From: Siphonodentalium dalli
Taxonomy: Eukaryota > Mollusca > Scaphopoda > Gadilida > Siphonodentaliidae
Length of the DNA: 64,000 nt
Direction of reading: 5' to 3'
Assembly: GCA_032622095.1 (NCBI GenBank)
Contig: CP136061.1
Location: 3,596,001-3,660,000, forward strand
The position numbers and the translations under genes were made by a program. Below are positions 10,626-22,110 of this stretch, piece by piece. The stretch's first letter is position 1, and each line of letters begins with the position of its first letter. The notes beneath the pieces are model-generated. The model worked only from the letters and a program-made list of their open reading frames with translations. It made no database searches and had not been told where the DNA came from.

Positions 10626-10771
10626 ACGTCGAACATCAATTCTGATTAAATTTAAGCACAAAAACACGGCAATAACTCAACAAAAACAACTTGTTCACAG
10701 TTTATTACACCGGATAAGTTGATAATACCATGTTTTAGCTTCCTCTGTCAAATGGTATACAATATGGCATA

Positions 10772-11816
10772 TCTACTATATATTTTGAGAACTACGTATA
10801 TAAATATATATATATATATATGTGTGTGTGTATATATATTTGTCCTCTATAGACTCGAAAACGGCTGGCTCGATTGAGCTCAAACTTCCCATCTAATGGT
10901 AGAAGCTCTGAGCACTCATTCTCTACTCCCAATCATCAAAATCACCGTCCTCGGAACTGCGGGCGTTAAGGCAGGCACGCTCGTTATATTGACCAAATTT
11001 GGCGTTGTTAACCGAGTAACGCTCTTTATTGCCATCGGCGTTGCTAAACGGTCACCTGTGCGTACGAATGCGTACGAAACTACGGATGCAAAACGCACCG
11101 GAACCGGAATGCATTTATCTTTATTAAACAGGCACAAATAACTCATTGGAAAACAACAAATGCGTGTCGTGTGATTCTTATGTCTGTCGTTCCTAGGAAC
11201 GGGGGAGATTTTCATCGAATCACAAAACGCACCGGAACCGGAATGCATTTATCTTGATTAAAAATGCAGAATTAACTCATTGGAAAACAACAAATGCGTG
11301 TCGTGTGATTCTTATGTCTGTCGTTCCTAGGAACTGGGGAGATTTTCATCGAATCATACCTCTTTTAGGGACGGGGGAGAATTTCATCGGGTCAGTTTTT
11401 CCGCCCTAGGGACGGGTACCATCATTTCTCTTGATTAAAAAGGCAGAATTAACTCATTGAAAAACAAAAAATTAAATTAAAACAAAAAATGCGTGTTGCG
11501 TGATTCTTATGTCTGTCGTTCCTAGGGAGGGGGGGAGATTTTCATCGGGTCAGTTTTTCCGCCCGATGTACCGTAAATCATACCTCTTTTAGGCAAAAAA
11601 TTAAAAAAGGCAGAACTAAAAAAAATATATATATATATAAATGGCATGGGTCTGACCAACCACGCCAGTGGCGGGCTAATCTGCTAGCCCGCCGAAAAGG
11701 CAGAATTAACTCATTGAAAAACAAATAATTAAAAAAGGCAGAATTGAAAAAAAACAATTAATTAAAAAAATGTCATGTTTCGGACCAACCACGCCAGTGG
11801 CGGCCTAACCTGCTAG
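10772..11816 (+). mobile_element. Non-autonomous Helitron, copy A
   Basis: Starts A|TCTACTATATATTTTGAGA at 10772 and ends in the Helitron-type terminus: the small hairpin CGCCAGTGGCG, then GCCTAACCTG and CTAG at 11813-11816. An earlier terminus-like copy (hairpin, then CTAG at 11684-11687) lies inside. It shares with copy B the 5' block around ACTCGAAAACGGCTGGCTCG and CCCAATCATCAAAATCACCG. It encodes no helicase. Its interior (about 11090-11570) contains a roughly 134 bp tandem unit with ATGTCTGTCGTTCCTAGGAA. Confidence 0.78.
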
Positions 11817-12565
11817 TCTACTATATAATTTGAGACTTCCGTAAATATATGTGTTTGTCCTTTAAAGACTCGAACACGGCTGGACCGATTGAGCCCAAAC
11901 TTCCAATCTAATGGTAAAAAACCACGGGAATGGTCGTCGCGGCGTTTTGGAGAAGCTCCGACCACCCGTTATTCACTCCCAATCATCAAAATCACCGTCA
12001 ACGGCACTGTGGAAGTTAATCGGGTTGATAGTTAAAGAGCGTTCCTATCCGCAGTGTAGTTGATAAAGAGCGCATGGGCGTAATGTGATGCTTACGTCTG
12101 GGTCTGGGCGTGTGTGTGTAAGACTGTATCCAGACATGAGCGTGTTGTGTGACAACATTCCCAACACCTAGCAGGGACAAATACTTTCGAGGTAAATACA
12201 CGTGGTTGTGAATGACGTCACGCCACGTGGATCCAGGCGGAAGTTAACCTGGCCCTTCCGATGCCGCGTACGTTATAGTGATACCGGAGTTATAGCGTGC
12301 GCGTTATGTTTTTTGACTGACCGCAGTGCCCGATTCGCCTAATGTGAACATGTTATCAACTGTTACGGCATCCCGTGGCCCACGGCAGTCAATTGCCGTG
12401 TCGAATATTGAAGCCTACTGATCAATTCAATGTCAAATCGGGTAAAACTGGCGGATTTCGTCCTTTTACACCTAGGTGCAGCATACGTGTCTCGGAAGCT
12501 GTTGAAATTGCTTTTTCGAACAAAGCCATGAGACGAACTACGCCAGTGGCGGGCTAACCTGCTAG
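11817..12565 (+). mobile_element. Non-autonomous Helitron, copy B, abutting copy A
   Basis: Begins TCTACTATATAATTTGAGAC immediately after the CTAG of copy A and ends with hairpin CGCCAGTGGCG, GGCTAACCTG and CTAG (12562-12565), followed by T. The pair therefore sits between a single host A (10771) and T (12566), the normal Helitron target, with no host DNA between them. The frames at 12016-12201 and 12375-12557 fall inside and are not supported. Confidence 0.78.
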
Positions 12566-12796
12566 TATTTTATATATGTGATCTGGAGGTTCGAAAATTA
12601 AGTGGGCCTTTCGTCAATTGTGGGCTTCTGACAACGTTGGTAATCGTTGAGAGTCAAGACGGCTCACAAACGGGCTCGAAGAAACCCCAATCGCTCATAG
12701 TGATACCACTGCGTGAAAATTACATTTTAATAATAAAATTTAATCTCAAAGTTGATACAATTGCATGCCTAGTGGGTGAATATTGCTATCTATATG

Positions 12797-12872
12797 TCGT
12801 CTTCCATTATATTTGTCGTCTGTCATTATAGTTGTTGTCTGTCATTATATTTGTCATCTGCCATTATATTTG
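12797..12872 (+). repeat. 19 bp tandem repeat, 4 units
   Basis: Unit TCGTCTGTCATTATATTTG with one or two changes per copy. The overlapping small frames (FVVCHYSCCLSL) are translations of this repeat. Confidence 0.85.
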
Positions 12873-14560
12873 TGACTCATGTCTGTTTATTGACGCATAC
12901 TCAATGCTTCTTGGTGAACCGAACTGTTTCTGGTCCAAGACTGCGAAAACCTGGAAACTTAATAACCTAATCCCGTTTGCCACACTCTCCATTAAAATAA
13001 AGATGAGTCGAAGGTACAATGGTCAATGTATACTCTAGTACTCTGAGCAACATTCCATTCTGGATATAGAATGCCATCATTGGAAAAACTGCTGCCGTAA
13101 CTATAGGAATGCGAATGAATTCGAGGAAATGTCATCGAAGAAACGATATAATTCTATATGTCGATGTACTCGGCAGAAGAAATATGAAATTCGGTGACAC
13201 TCGATTGTTTGATATCAACCCTATTTACTCCAGTGTGTCATTTATGGGATGTTGATATCAAAGACATGGTAACTATCGCATGAGTTTTCCTCAGTTCCTA
13301 TAAGCCGCCTATACTGCATTATTCACTGGCACTTAGGAGATCGGTATCACAAAATCTAAGTACATCATAAAAACCCGAACGACAAAATGGAGTGCAACGA
13401 ACAACACACTTGTGTACAGAGGATGAATAAGCCAACAGCGGTATATGAATTTCCTATAAGACCAACTTTAATAGCCCGGAGTCTCAATGTAATATTTATA
13501 ATCGGATTTCGTTTGGATTTTTCATCTGTTTTCTAAATTCTCTTTCGTGATTGCGAATAATTTTTTATGCCTCTATTCATGTCGGAATGGGAAATTTGGT
13601 AAATGTATTAGTAAATTTTAAGTAACAACATAGTCCATACACCGATAGTCACTTATGTGAATTTATGAGAACTAAGATTTTCGCACGCTTAAGCCGACAT
13701 CACAGTAGCCATCTTTGAAACCATTATCAAACATTGAGTTTCGTCATAGAGAACTATAATGTGCAAGAATGTGAGCGGTAACATACGTATATACAATTGC
13801 ATCTTTACCAATTCCAACGACATGATGAGAAAACTTTCTGTCATTCCACATGTCACGGTGCTACTCACATTATTTTGCCTTCAAACAAATGCACAGCTGA
13901 TTTATTTTTTGTGTGAGATCATTGAATGATAATTACAGGCAAAGTTGCGTAGCATTGTTACAAGTGGAACTACATTGTTTATACTTGTAGCGTGTATAGT
14001 TAGTTGTGGTATTATATATTTCATTATCTACCATTTCCTACGAAATTCCCTGATACAATTGGCGATAACGAATTGACGATAAAAACATCTGTATCGTTAC
14101 TGCAGTTGCGATACAAGGCGCTCGTGACGTCGTTGACTGGTTCGAAATCATGAATGAACTGACGTCACATCAATCGCGTGAAAAATCAAAACGACATTCC
14201 AACGTATATTCTTGCGTACTATAAACAAATCGTTCCAAGGGTTTAACATTATTTGATTGCCTACCATCATGGGTATTATGGTATAACATATCACAAAGTA
14301 TCTAATATGTATTTGTTCAGTATTTATTATAATTGTAAGAGATTGTGTCCATTGAATACAATAACCGTTAACTTGCAGGTTGAGAGAATTTAGCAAAGCG
14401 AGCTAACCGCGTGACACAGATATCTTTGCAGGTTGGGATAATTTACTCAAGAAAGCTAATCGTCGGACATAAATTCAACAGTTTTGGCATTTAAGAAACT
14501 CCTAAAATGTAATTTATGCGGTGGATTATGTCACCCCAATGGTAGATAAATGTGTTATAT
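12873..14560. other. Intron 2 sequence, no feature recognised
   Basis: AT-rich, low-complexity only in places. A small inverted pair TTGATATCAACCCTATT/TGGGATGTTGATATCAA occurs at about 13209-13261. No frame has convincing splice sites. Confidence 0.4.
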
Positions 14561-14562
14561 AC

Positions 14563-14707
14563 ACAATGTGTTTGTAACGATTCAAGTATCGCGACTCTGC
14601 TAGTTTTCGTGGCCATATAGCGACTCGGCGACCAAGGTCGCCCCGTCGCTATATGGCCACGAAAACTAGCCTCGTCGCGATACATGAATCGATACAAATA
14701 CATTGTG
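14563..14707. mobile_element. Near-perfect palindromic MITE (about 145 bp)
   Basis: Arms CAAGTATCGCGACTCTGCTA, GTTTTCGTGGCCATATAGCG and their complements fold around CTCGGCGACCAAGGTCGCCC. The outer ends are ACACAATGTG and CACATTGTGT-like. The flank CAGGGCCACTAAACTCGGTC recurs inverted at 20028-20085, which suggests a larger family. The open frames on both strands here are palindrome shadows. Confidence 0.85.
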
Positions 14708-15047
14708 TATACATCAGGGCCACTAAACTCGGTCACGTGATGGGTAACGAAACACTCATAACAAATAGCTAATTCTCGCTTCCGATGCTTATTTCTCGAG
14801 AGCAACAAATATTCTTGTTGTGCCATAATAGCGAAAGAAGAACTATACATTTTTTGTGTCCATTGAACAAAGCCGTTTTTAGAAATATAGTCCCGTATAA
14901 AGCTGATGCGTCGCACAAATTTCAATCTCTTATTTTTCACCCATTTTCGCGCTGGTGGCTTTTATTGATAACGCCAACACATTTATCCCAATTTCACCAG
15001 TAAGAAGCATATGAGCTTTATTTAGAGCATTTGGCCATCCGGTATAA

Positions 15048-16177
15048 GGGTGCATTTACATTGCTATATAACTGCACATAGATCTACACGCAGACTAGTG
15101 TAAACGGGTTGATATAGAAATGCACACAGAAAGAAAACGGTAATTGTTCGTGTGAGCAAAAATCGTGTCCGCTATACGTCACGGTCAACGCCGAAGCACT
15201 GCGACAGGCAAATCTGTTTTGATTAATTGTTACTCGGGCTTAGCGAATGTGTTTTAGTTTTCGTTGTCATTTCAACCCGTGTATTTCGAATATTGAACAC
15301 GGACAGGGACGTGGAAACTTTGGTCAAAATTTTCAACAGTTGGAAATTTCATACCTGACACGACATTAGCTGTAATTTCCAAACCAACAATAGGTTGAAA
15401 ATGATCTTGTAGTTTGATTTTCAAACATTTTATTGGGGGGGGGGGGTTATTGTTTTCTGACCAATATTTGCATAATCTCCTACTTTTTATCAAAATTTTG
15501 GGCTGGAATGGCCATCAGCTGGAAATTTTCCAACCTTATCATGGGGGCGGGTGTCAGGTTTGAAATTTCAGACACTTGGAAAGATTGTGTCCTGATCCCT
15601 CCCGGTGGCCAGTCAAAAACTGCTAGTTAATTTAATAAAACAATATTGTCCTACATTTGGTCAACATTGTCATTGGAATTGTCATCAGTTGAAAATTTTA
15701 CTACATTTGGTCAAATAAAGTGTGTTGTAGGGTGGATACCCATTCCATACAGATCCAAAATGGCCACCGCCCAGATGGTGTCAAACAGGAGACCTATATA
15801 TATAGTTGATCACCTGAAATCCTAAATATTGGTGGAATCTCCATCTAAAGCTATATGTGTGCTCTCTAGCCTCTATTTGTGTATACTGTTGTTTATTGTG
15901 TATTCCTATGCGATTTTCATTCTTTCTTCGAACCATTATCAAGTGGTATAAGGATACACTTTAAATACATGCGGCACATACCATATCGCTGTTGTCTGCT
16001 GATGGTAGATCCATTTTTATGTCTGGCCTATACTGAAACGACTCGTAGTGAATTGTCAATTACCAGAGTACTGATAAGCGCGCGTTCACTATAGTAATCA
16101 TATTGTGATCACAGTAATGCGCGACACGTGACTTCATACAGATCTGTATACAGTTCTGTATCAGTGTAAATGCACCC
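15048..16177. mobile_element. PIF/Harbinger-like non-autonomous element, copy 1
   Basis: Starts GGGTGCATTTACA and ends TGTAAATGCACCC, flanked by TAA on both sides (15045-15047 and 16178-16180). A 3 bp TAA duplication with GGG... termini is the PIF/Harbinger pattern. The same element occurs inverted at 28914-30038. The interior includes a G run at 15435 and repeated TTGGAAATTT/AAATTTCCAA motifs, and it codes for no transposase. Small frames at 15272-16094 are shadows that also occur in copy 2. Confidence 0.82.
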
Positions 16178-16180
16178 TAA

Positions 16181-18395
16181 TAGACAAAAATTGAGAAACA
16201 TATTCCTGCATGATTTTCAAAATATATCTTGCAAATTTGGGCATCTATCCCATCTCTGTGCCTTCAAATGCAATATTGGTAACGCTCGGACAACAGACGA
16301 GGCATGATAACGCCCACACAGTAATATAATATCAACTAGCTTTATTCATATGGAACAAAGCCGAGAACGCCTAGGAGCAATGCACGATTCTACTATCGGA
16401 AAATATAACAGGGATAGCATACAAATGGAACAGATCCATTTTTACGATCTATTATATCTACTTACAATAGCAACAAAGGAACGAATTCCCCGTTATATAC
16501 AAAATTAATCTGTAAAACATGTCATTATTAGAGCTGTTGGAAAACAATATTATAATGCAACCCAAACCTAATTGTGTCCAGAAAAAACTTAATTGTTATG
16601 GAGCACAATCGGAACCAATACATGTTTTTCGAGGCACTGATTGTTGGTCTTTATTCGGCAATGGGAGATGGTCAAAGTTGTAATTTCCAATTTCACCTCG
16701 CAGATAAAAATTCACAAGTGTAAATACTCCAGTTGTACCCCTCTAGTTGTAGTTATCCACCTAATCCCCCACGTTTCCCAATAGGTGGGAAAGTCCACGT
16801 CACAATCGAAACTTTAAGAACATATTCTAATCTATATATCTCAAACGACATAATTATATTATACTATAAAGAATGGCGGAAACTCAAACTATCGGTTCAA
16901 TCTCAACACATATTCGGTCTGAAGTATCTGGATGCTGCTGCCTCTTATATCACCACGACCCAACGGTACATTTGACTCCTCACCACAGATCAGAGTTACA
17001 ATTGTTGCATGTTCGTTCACATATACATTCCACACCATTTTATTCAATAACAAAATTACCATAGGTCGTTTGTTGAACTTGGTATCTGAACATTTCCCAT
17101 CAATGATAAATTCAATTCCTGTAATTTCCTCTAGAATATATTCTAAAATGCATCCAAGGAACATAAAGTAAAACCTGTCGCTCAACAGAACTAAAAGATG
17201 TAAACTAGTATGCATAAAGATCAGGACTGCCATATGCACACCTCGCAGAAAAACACCGACGTCCTAAACAAAGAGACAAGGGATAGATGTTATTGTTAAT
17301 ATGACGAATATATTGTCTAGACCGTCAAAGATATCTGCGGACTCCTAAAAAAGCCAACTAAGTCAAAGCTAGTAGGAAACTTGTTCAATGATATAATTCG
17401 AACTATTTGGCATTCGGGGTACTAGTATTCGTAAGTATATCAGAACGTTGATATAATTTTGGACCAAATGAATTTATATTTCGAAACTCTGTAACCAGGT
17501 CTGGCACATCCTGAAATGAATAAGTATAGTTATATTTATCGACAAGAGTTGAGTGTGGATATCGCCGTTTCGTGAATTTGATGGAAGGTGCATAACGAAC
17601 ATAACGTATTTTACAAAAATGAACAAAACAGCGTCGCAGAAGATGGTACCATGCATGTTTGTTTCTCCGTGCATTTGAATGATTAATCATGGTGCCATAT
17701 GTCATGGCAATGAAGTCAATTAGCACTCGCATTGGTATAGATATTGCAATTGTGTTGGGTATAAAATCATATATATTAATTGAAGACCAGTATCCGAAAA
17801 CGCTTCTATCAATTAATATTGATTTTATTTCGAATAATTTATTATAAAATGAGATGATTTGATGGGACACTTTATTGTTCTAATTTAGAACGAACCATTC
17901 AGGCCATACCATATAACGATCGATATCTTTAGGGTGTTCCCATATCTATGCTCCGAACGTCAACTGACCCAGATTTAATGTTTGTATTGTGTTATTACAT
18001 AGTTATAAGCGATAATGAGTCTAATTAACGTTTATTTGTGACAAAATTACACAATAACATTGCTGGTCTCTGTTAACAGTAACCACTGTTGTTCGTTAGC
18101 TAAACGACCACACGTGTTTAGTCCAGAACATATTCGAAATATAATCAATATTAATCAATAGAAGAATTTCTTGATTTGATTCATGTCTAATATTTTATAC
18201 TTTATACCCGGTGACGATATAACACATGTTTACACAGAGATAGACCATCTTTAATGTCACTTAGGGAGGCATAGTTGTGCGATTATTGAATAAAAAAGCT
18301 TGCGCAAAAGGCTGAACAGAATTGTATATGGATAACGTTCATTTGCTGCCGTATTGTTGAGATTGCAACATGACTGTGTATAAGCGAGATCACTG
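16181..18395. other. Intron 2 sequence, no supported gene
   Basis: AT-rich. Two minus-strand frames of 116 and 155 codons (16889-17239 and 17403-17870) are the longest here, but their composition is that of translated AT-rich DNA and I see no domain. A 44-base segment (16466-16509) with good acceptor and donor motifs would introduce a stop in the main gene and is not accepted as an exon. Confidence 0.4.
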
Positions 18396-18600
18396 AGTCG
18401 CGGCTATATTGAATTCGTGCAGCCCCCTCCCCATTCCGCTGTTTAAGTGCTACAGGTCAAAGTTCTGGAGGTGCATTCGATGTATATGGAATCAGGAATA
18501 TTCCATATAAGTTCCTTATATGGAATGCACCTCCAAAACTTTGACCTGTAGCACTTAAACCGCGGAACGGGGGCTGGATGAATCCAATATGGCCGCGACT
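18396..18600. mobile_element. Palindromic MITE (about 205 bp)
   Basis: AGTCGCGGCTATATTGAATT and TTTAAGTGCTACAGGTCAAA on the left match the complement of 18515-18600 with few mismatches. The turn lies near ATGGAATCAGGAATATTCC. The minus-strand frames across it are shadows. Confidence 0.85.
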
Positions 18601-18931
18601 TGTCAAATTTAACAATACCATGCACTTGAATATAACTATAATAGTTGAACGTAGGATTCGCCAAACCTGCATGATAATACTTTGCCTTATTAATTAGATA
18701 TGACATTTTTGTCCAGAACGGCCTGTTATCGAACTATGTGAATATCGCTTCAATTTGCCCTTAAACCGAGTAATATAATTTTATCACACATCCGAGTAAT
18801 ATAGTTTTCACGACATGCGATAATTTATCTACTTCACTACTAAATAACGTGTAAATATCGATTTGGTGACGTCACTCATATGAAAGAGTTGTCAGTTACT
18901 AAGGCACTAAAAGGCAATCTAATTAATAATT

Positions 18932-19077
18932 AGGATATTACTTGGTTGGTTTGATAGTATAGGCCTGATATCAACCATCGATAACCTCATTTCAGTCTTC
19001 GGCCTTCGGTCTCAGGCTGATATGAGGTTACATCGGGATGATATGGGGCCTAATATCAACCAACTAAAAAATATCCT
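18932..19077. mobile_element. Foldback MITE (about 146 bp)
   Basis: AGGATATTACTTGGTTGGTT, AGGCCTGATATCAACC and CGATAACCTCATTTCAG are mirrored by TGATATGAGGTTACATCG, GGCCTAATATCAACCAAC and AAAAATATCCT. The loop is CTTCGGCCTTCGG. Confidence 0.83.
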
Positions 19078-20337
19078 CTAAATAGTATGATGCTTTCATC
19101 AGATGTACACGCATGTGTACTTCAAAATGTATAAAAAATAGTCCCCATGCAATACATCAAATGACTCTTAAATGGGTATGAATATATGCACACATTTGGT
19201 TTCTTTCAGACGCATATATATAGTTATGCATGTTGTTAATAATAAACACATCCCTGGACATATAATCTAGAAACTATAATAAAGAATTATTGTGTAACTT
19301 AATAAGATACTTTAATCAGTTAAGTAAAGAACTGTCGATCGTTTGATAACATGCATGAGTAAGAAAATGGCAACGTTTCGTTCCGTTTATTCGCTTCCCC
19401 ACACTTTCCTGAGTAGATTGTTCGCATGACACCATATGCACACTTCTTTTGAAAATTTGGTAGTGATGACTCTGTCATTGCGACATATATAACTTGTGGA
19501 AGATATAAAAATCATTCTCACGTAAGAAAATAGTCAACTCATTATATACGCTGGCTAAAATGGATCGAAACTGGTGTGAAAATGTGAATATCCGTGTGTG
19601 ACGTGAGCGTTACCCGCAGTATGGGCGTTACCTTTTTTATATAACTAGGTTTATGACAAACAATTGTTAACAATTTGCCAACAAGTGCATATTAAAAATA
19701 TTCCAGAGACATTTTGTTTCTCGTGCACTATTTAAATGAATAGTTTAGCTCCGGTTAGCGACTTATTGAATTGACGATTAAAGTGAAATTGTTTGAGCGC
19801 AATCGCAACTTGCTATACGTCGAAAATAGGCAAGTTAAACTAGTTGGGAAGGCATCACGAAGAACTCGAAACATCTAATGGAAATTTATCTAATCCTTCC
19901 ATTTTATTTTTTTTACTCCGCCTTCTCTCTGGTGGGTCTACTAGTGGTCAATTGAACAACACAGTTATACAGAACTCAGTACTTACTTTGAGGTGATAAA
20001 TCCGTCGGCCATTTGTACACTAAAAATAGTAACCACGTGACCGAGTTTGGTGGCCCTGTACATGTATATATAACACATATGTATCAGCAACAAAATGCCA
20101 GGCAAATATGCGAGTGTGCGAACGCAGCATCTGAGTCCCGACAAATGCTTTAATCTCCACTATCGAAACAGTGGGATATCTTTTGTTAAATTTATTACTA
20201 TTATAACTTATGTAATTTAATCACGCCCCCTCTGCATTCACACAACTAGCTTCCGTAAGAATCAGTACAAATCGCGATACGGTTACACGAACGTTTCCGA
20301 CGTTCATCAGGTAATAACTGAAGTCGACACTTCATAA
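19078..20337. other. Intron 2 sequence with one decayed MITE flank
   Basis: AT-rich intron. 20028-20085 is an inverted, diverged match to the flank of the palindrome at 14563-14707 (CACGTGACCGAGTTTGGTGG). It also holds the 33-base candidate microexon at 19987-20019. Confidence 0.4.
19987..20019 (-). CDS. Candidate 33 bp cassette microexon in intron 2
   Basis: TTACTATTTTTAG precedes 33 bases that end at CTCAAA|GTAAGTAC. Being a multiple of three, it would keep the frame of the PAN-domain gene. Read in the phase required between exons 2 and 3, it is open and gives VYKWPTDLSPQ plus an Asn at the junction. Such short segments can arise by chance in 19 kb of intron, and I have no conservation evidence. 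Confidence 0.22.
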
Positions 20338-21110
20338 AAAGCGATTAACACCTACGTCACTTCAAGCCGATTGTGTGCACGCGCTCGATGTATGGGGTCC
20401 ACTCCACAAAAAGCGACGAACCACACATACGTCATTTCAAGCTGAGTGTTGTTATTCGAGACTGTGATGGAATGTGAACAACTTGATGGCATATATAACC
20501 AAAGTTCATAACTGTGGTTCCCCCGGTGTTGAGTGTTTTGGTTATCGCATACTTTTTGCGTAATGTATGTTTACATAACAATATGTATTACCTACAATTG
20601 TTGTGGTAGTTTTGAAATGTTGATAAAGTTATTATTATATATTAATTTTCTATTAAAATGTAATGGTTATATGATTATAATAAATGACTGGCAGAACGAT
20701 TGGGGTCATTGGTTTTGACCGGCAGACTAAATTTGCGAGTATCCGGAACTGGACAGTCCGCCCTGCTGCGGGGTGTGCGCTACATGACTTAAAGGCACGG
20801 GTGGACTTGGTTGTAGGTTATAATTTAGAAATAAAATAATAGTATAGCATAGTAATATCAGTGCGATATTATCCACAAAACACACTTTGTGTGAGCCGAG
20901 AGTTTGTTTTTATACAGAAGCAACACAGTGACGATTTTTTAGGAGAGTGAACCATTCAATACCGAAATCTCGAGGGGCGAAGATTAGCGAGCGGGATGTT
21001 ATAAACAACTTGATGGCATTTATAACCAAAGTTCACATACTGTGGTCCTCCCAGTGTTGAGTGTTTTGCTTATCGCATGCTCTTTGTGTAATGTTTATTT
21101 ACATAAAACA
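20338..21110 (+). repeat. Local direct duplications
   Basis: Two kinds. About 84 bases at 20338 recur at 20420 (AAGCGATTAACACCTACGTC / AAGCGACGAACCACACATAC, then GTCATTTCAAGC). About 110 bases at 20473-20582 (ACTTGATGGCATATATAACC to TTTACATAA) recur at 21005-21108. Between them, near 20790, TTAAAGGCACGGGTGGACTT resembles the end of the TTAA-flanked element at 28329-28823, but no partner end is present. Confidence 0.65.
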
Positions 21111-21667
21111 GAGTACAAACATGACACTGACATGCAATTTACGCGATATTTAAGAGATTGGTATAAGAACAATGTTTGTCTAAAATATAATATTCTTTCT
21201 GTTTATGGCGGTTTTAACGGGTGTGACTATTTTAACAGAAATACCCACACACCGCCAACGCTTATCGTATCTTTAACACTGTCTATACTCAATTGATTCT
21301 CCAAAATCAGTTAAAAGTGTAAATTGGAATGGACTAATATTGATTTGTATAGATATTGAGATGATAAAAGCAGGCGATAGATAAATAAAAGTGCAGAAGG
21401 GGCCCCATTTATTGAGGGAAATGTTTAGATAATAAATTCAACAAACGTAAACTTATTATCTGAACATTTCCTATGGGAACTAATCATCGCTGATGCTTTA
21501 GTATAGGAAGAGTTGAACACGAGAACATGTAGCTATACAAGTTTGGATCTCTCAACCCATCGTACAAGTTTTCTGACAACAGACGGTAGAGTTCACATTG
21601 AAAGCATTTTCAATTTACCAAGAGTGTATATGTACTTTTGGAACAAACTGCAAATAGTGATTCCCTC
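21111..21667. other. Intron 2 sequence, nothing recognised
   Basis: AT-rich intron with a small inverted pair around 21417-21475 (GGAAATGTTTAGATAATAA and TTATTATCTGAACATTTCC), a likely decayed hairpin. No exon seen. Confidence 0.4.
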
Positions 21668-21838
21668 AAATTGGAGAATAATCGATTATCACTAATGCAT
21701 GGTATAACCGATTGGAGAATAATCGATTATCACTAAGGCACAGTATAACCGAATGGAGAATAATCGATTATCACTAAGGCACAATATAACCGATTGGAGA
21801 ATATTCGATTATCACTAAGGCACAGTATAACCGATTGC
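21668..21838 (+). repeat. 41 bp tandem repeat, 4 units
   Basis: TTGGAGAATAATCGATTATC then ACTAAGGCACAGTATAACCGA, with starts 41 bases apart (21671, 21712, 21753, 21794). Each unit carries the palindrome ATAATCGATTAT. Confidence 0.92.
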
Positions 21839-22027
21839 GTTCAGATTACACAAGGCTGCTCCTTTTTTGTTTAGAGAGTGGCCGTTTCTCTTAGATCACT
21901 TCAGGTGACGCGGCTAGATTCTATTTGCCCTATGCATGAACCGCTTTATCTCCTCCGTGGTCGTGACACATACGGGCAAATGATTTCCTCACTGAACGGA
22001 TGTTGTTTGTATTTAATGTATATCAAA

Positions 22028-22110
22028 CCCCTCTCTCTCTCTCTCCCTCCCGATTTCTCACTCACTCACTCACTCATGCTCTCTCTCTTTCTCTCTCATC
22101 CTCTCCCTTA
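22028..22110 (+). repeat. CT-rich / CACT microsatellite
   Basis: Runs of TCTC with CTCACTCACTCACTCA in the middle. The leucine/serine-rich frame over it is not a gene. Confidence 0.92.

Noticed and set aside
16466-16509. 44 bp segment with good acceptor and donor on the minus strand in intron 2
   Set aside because: In the phase required after exon 2 it gives an immediate TAA, and its length would shift the frame of exon 3.
17403-17870. 155-residue minus-strand frame
   Set aside because: Composition matches translated AT-rich DNA, there is no motif, and it lies inside intron 2 without matching splice sites.
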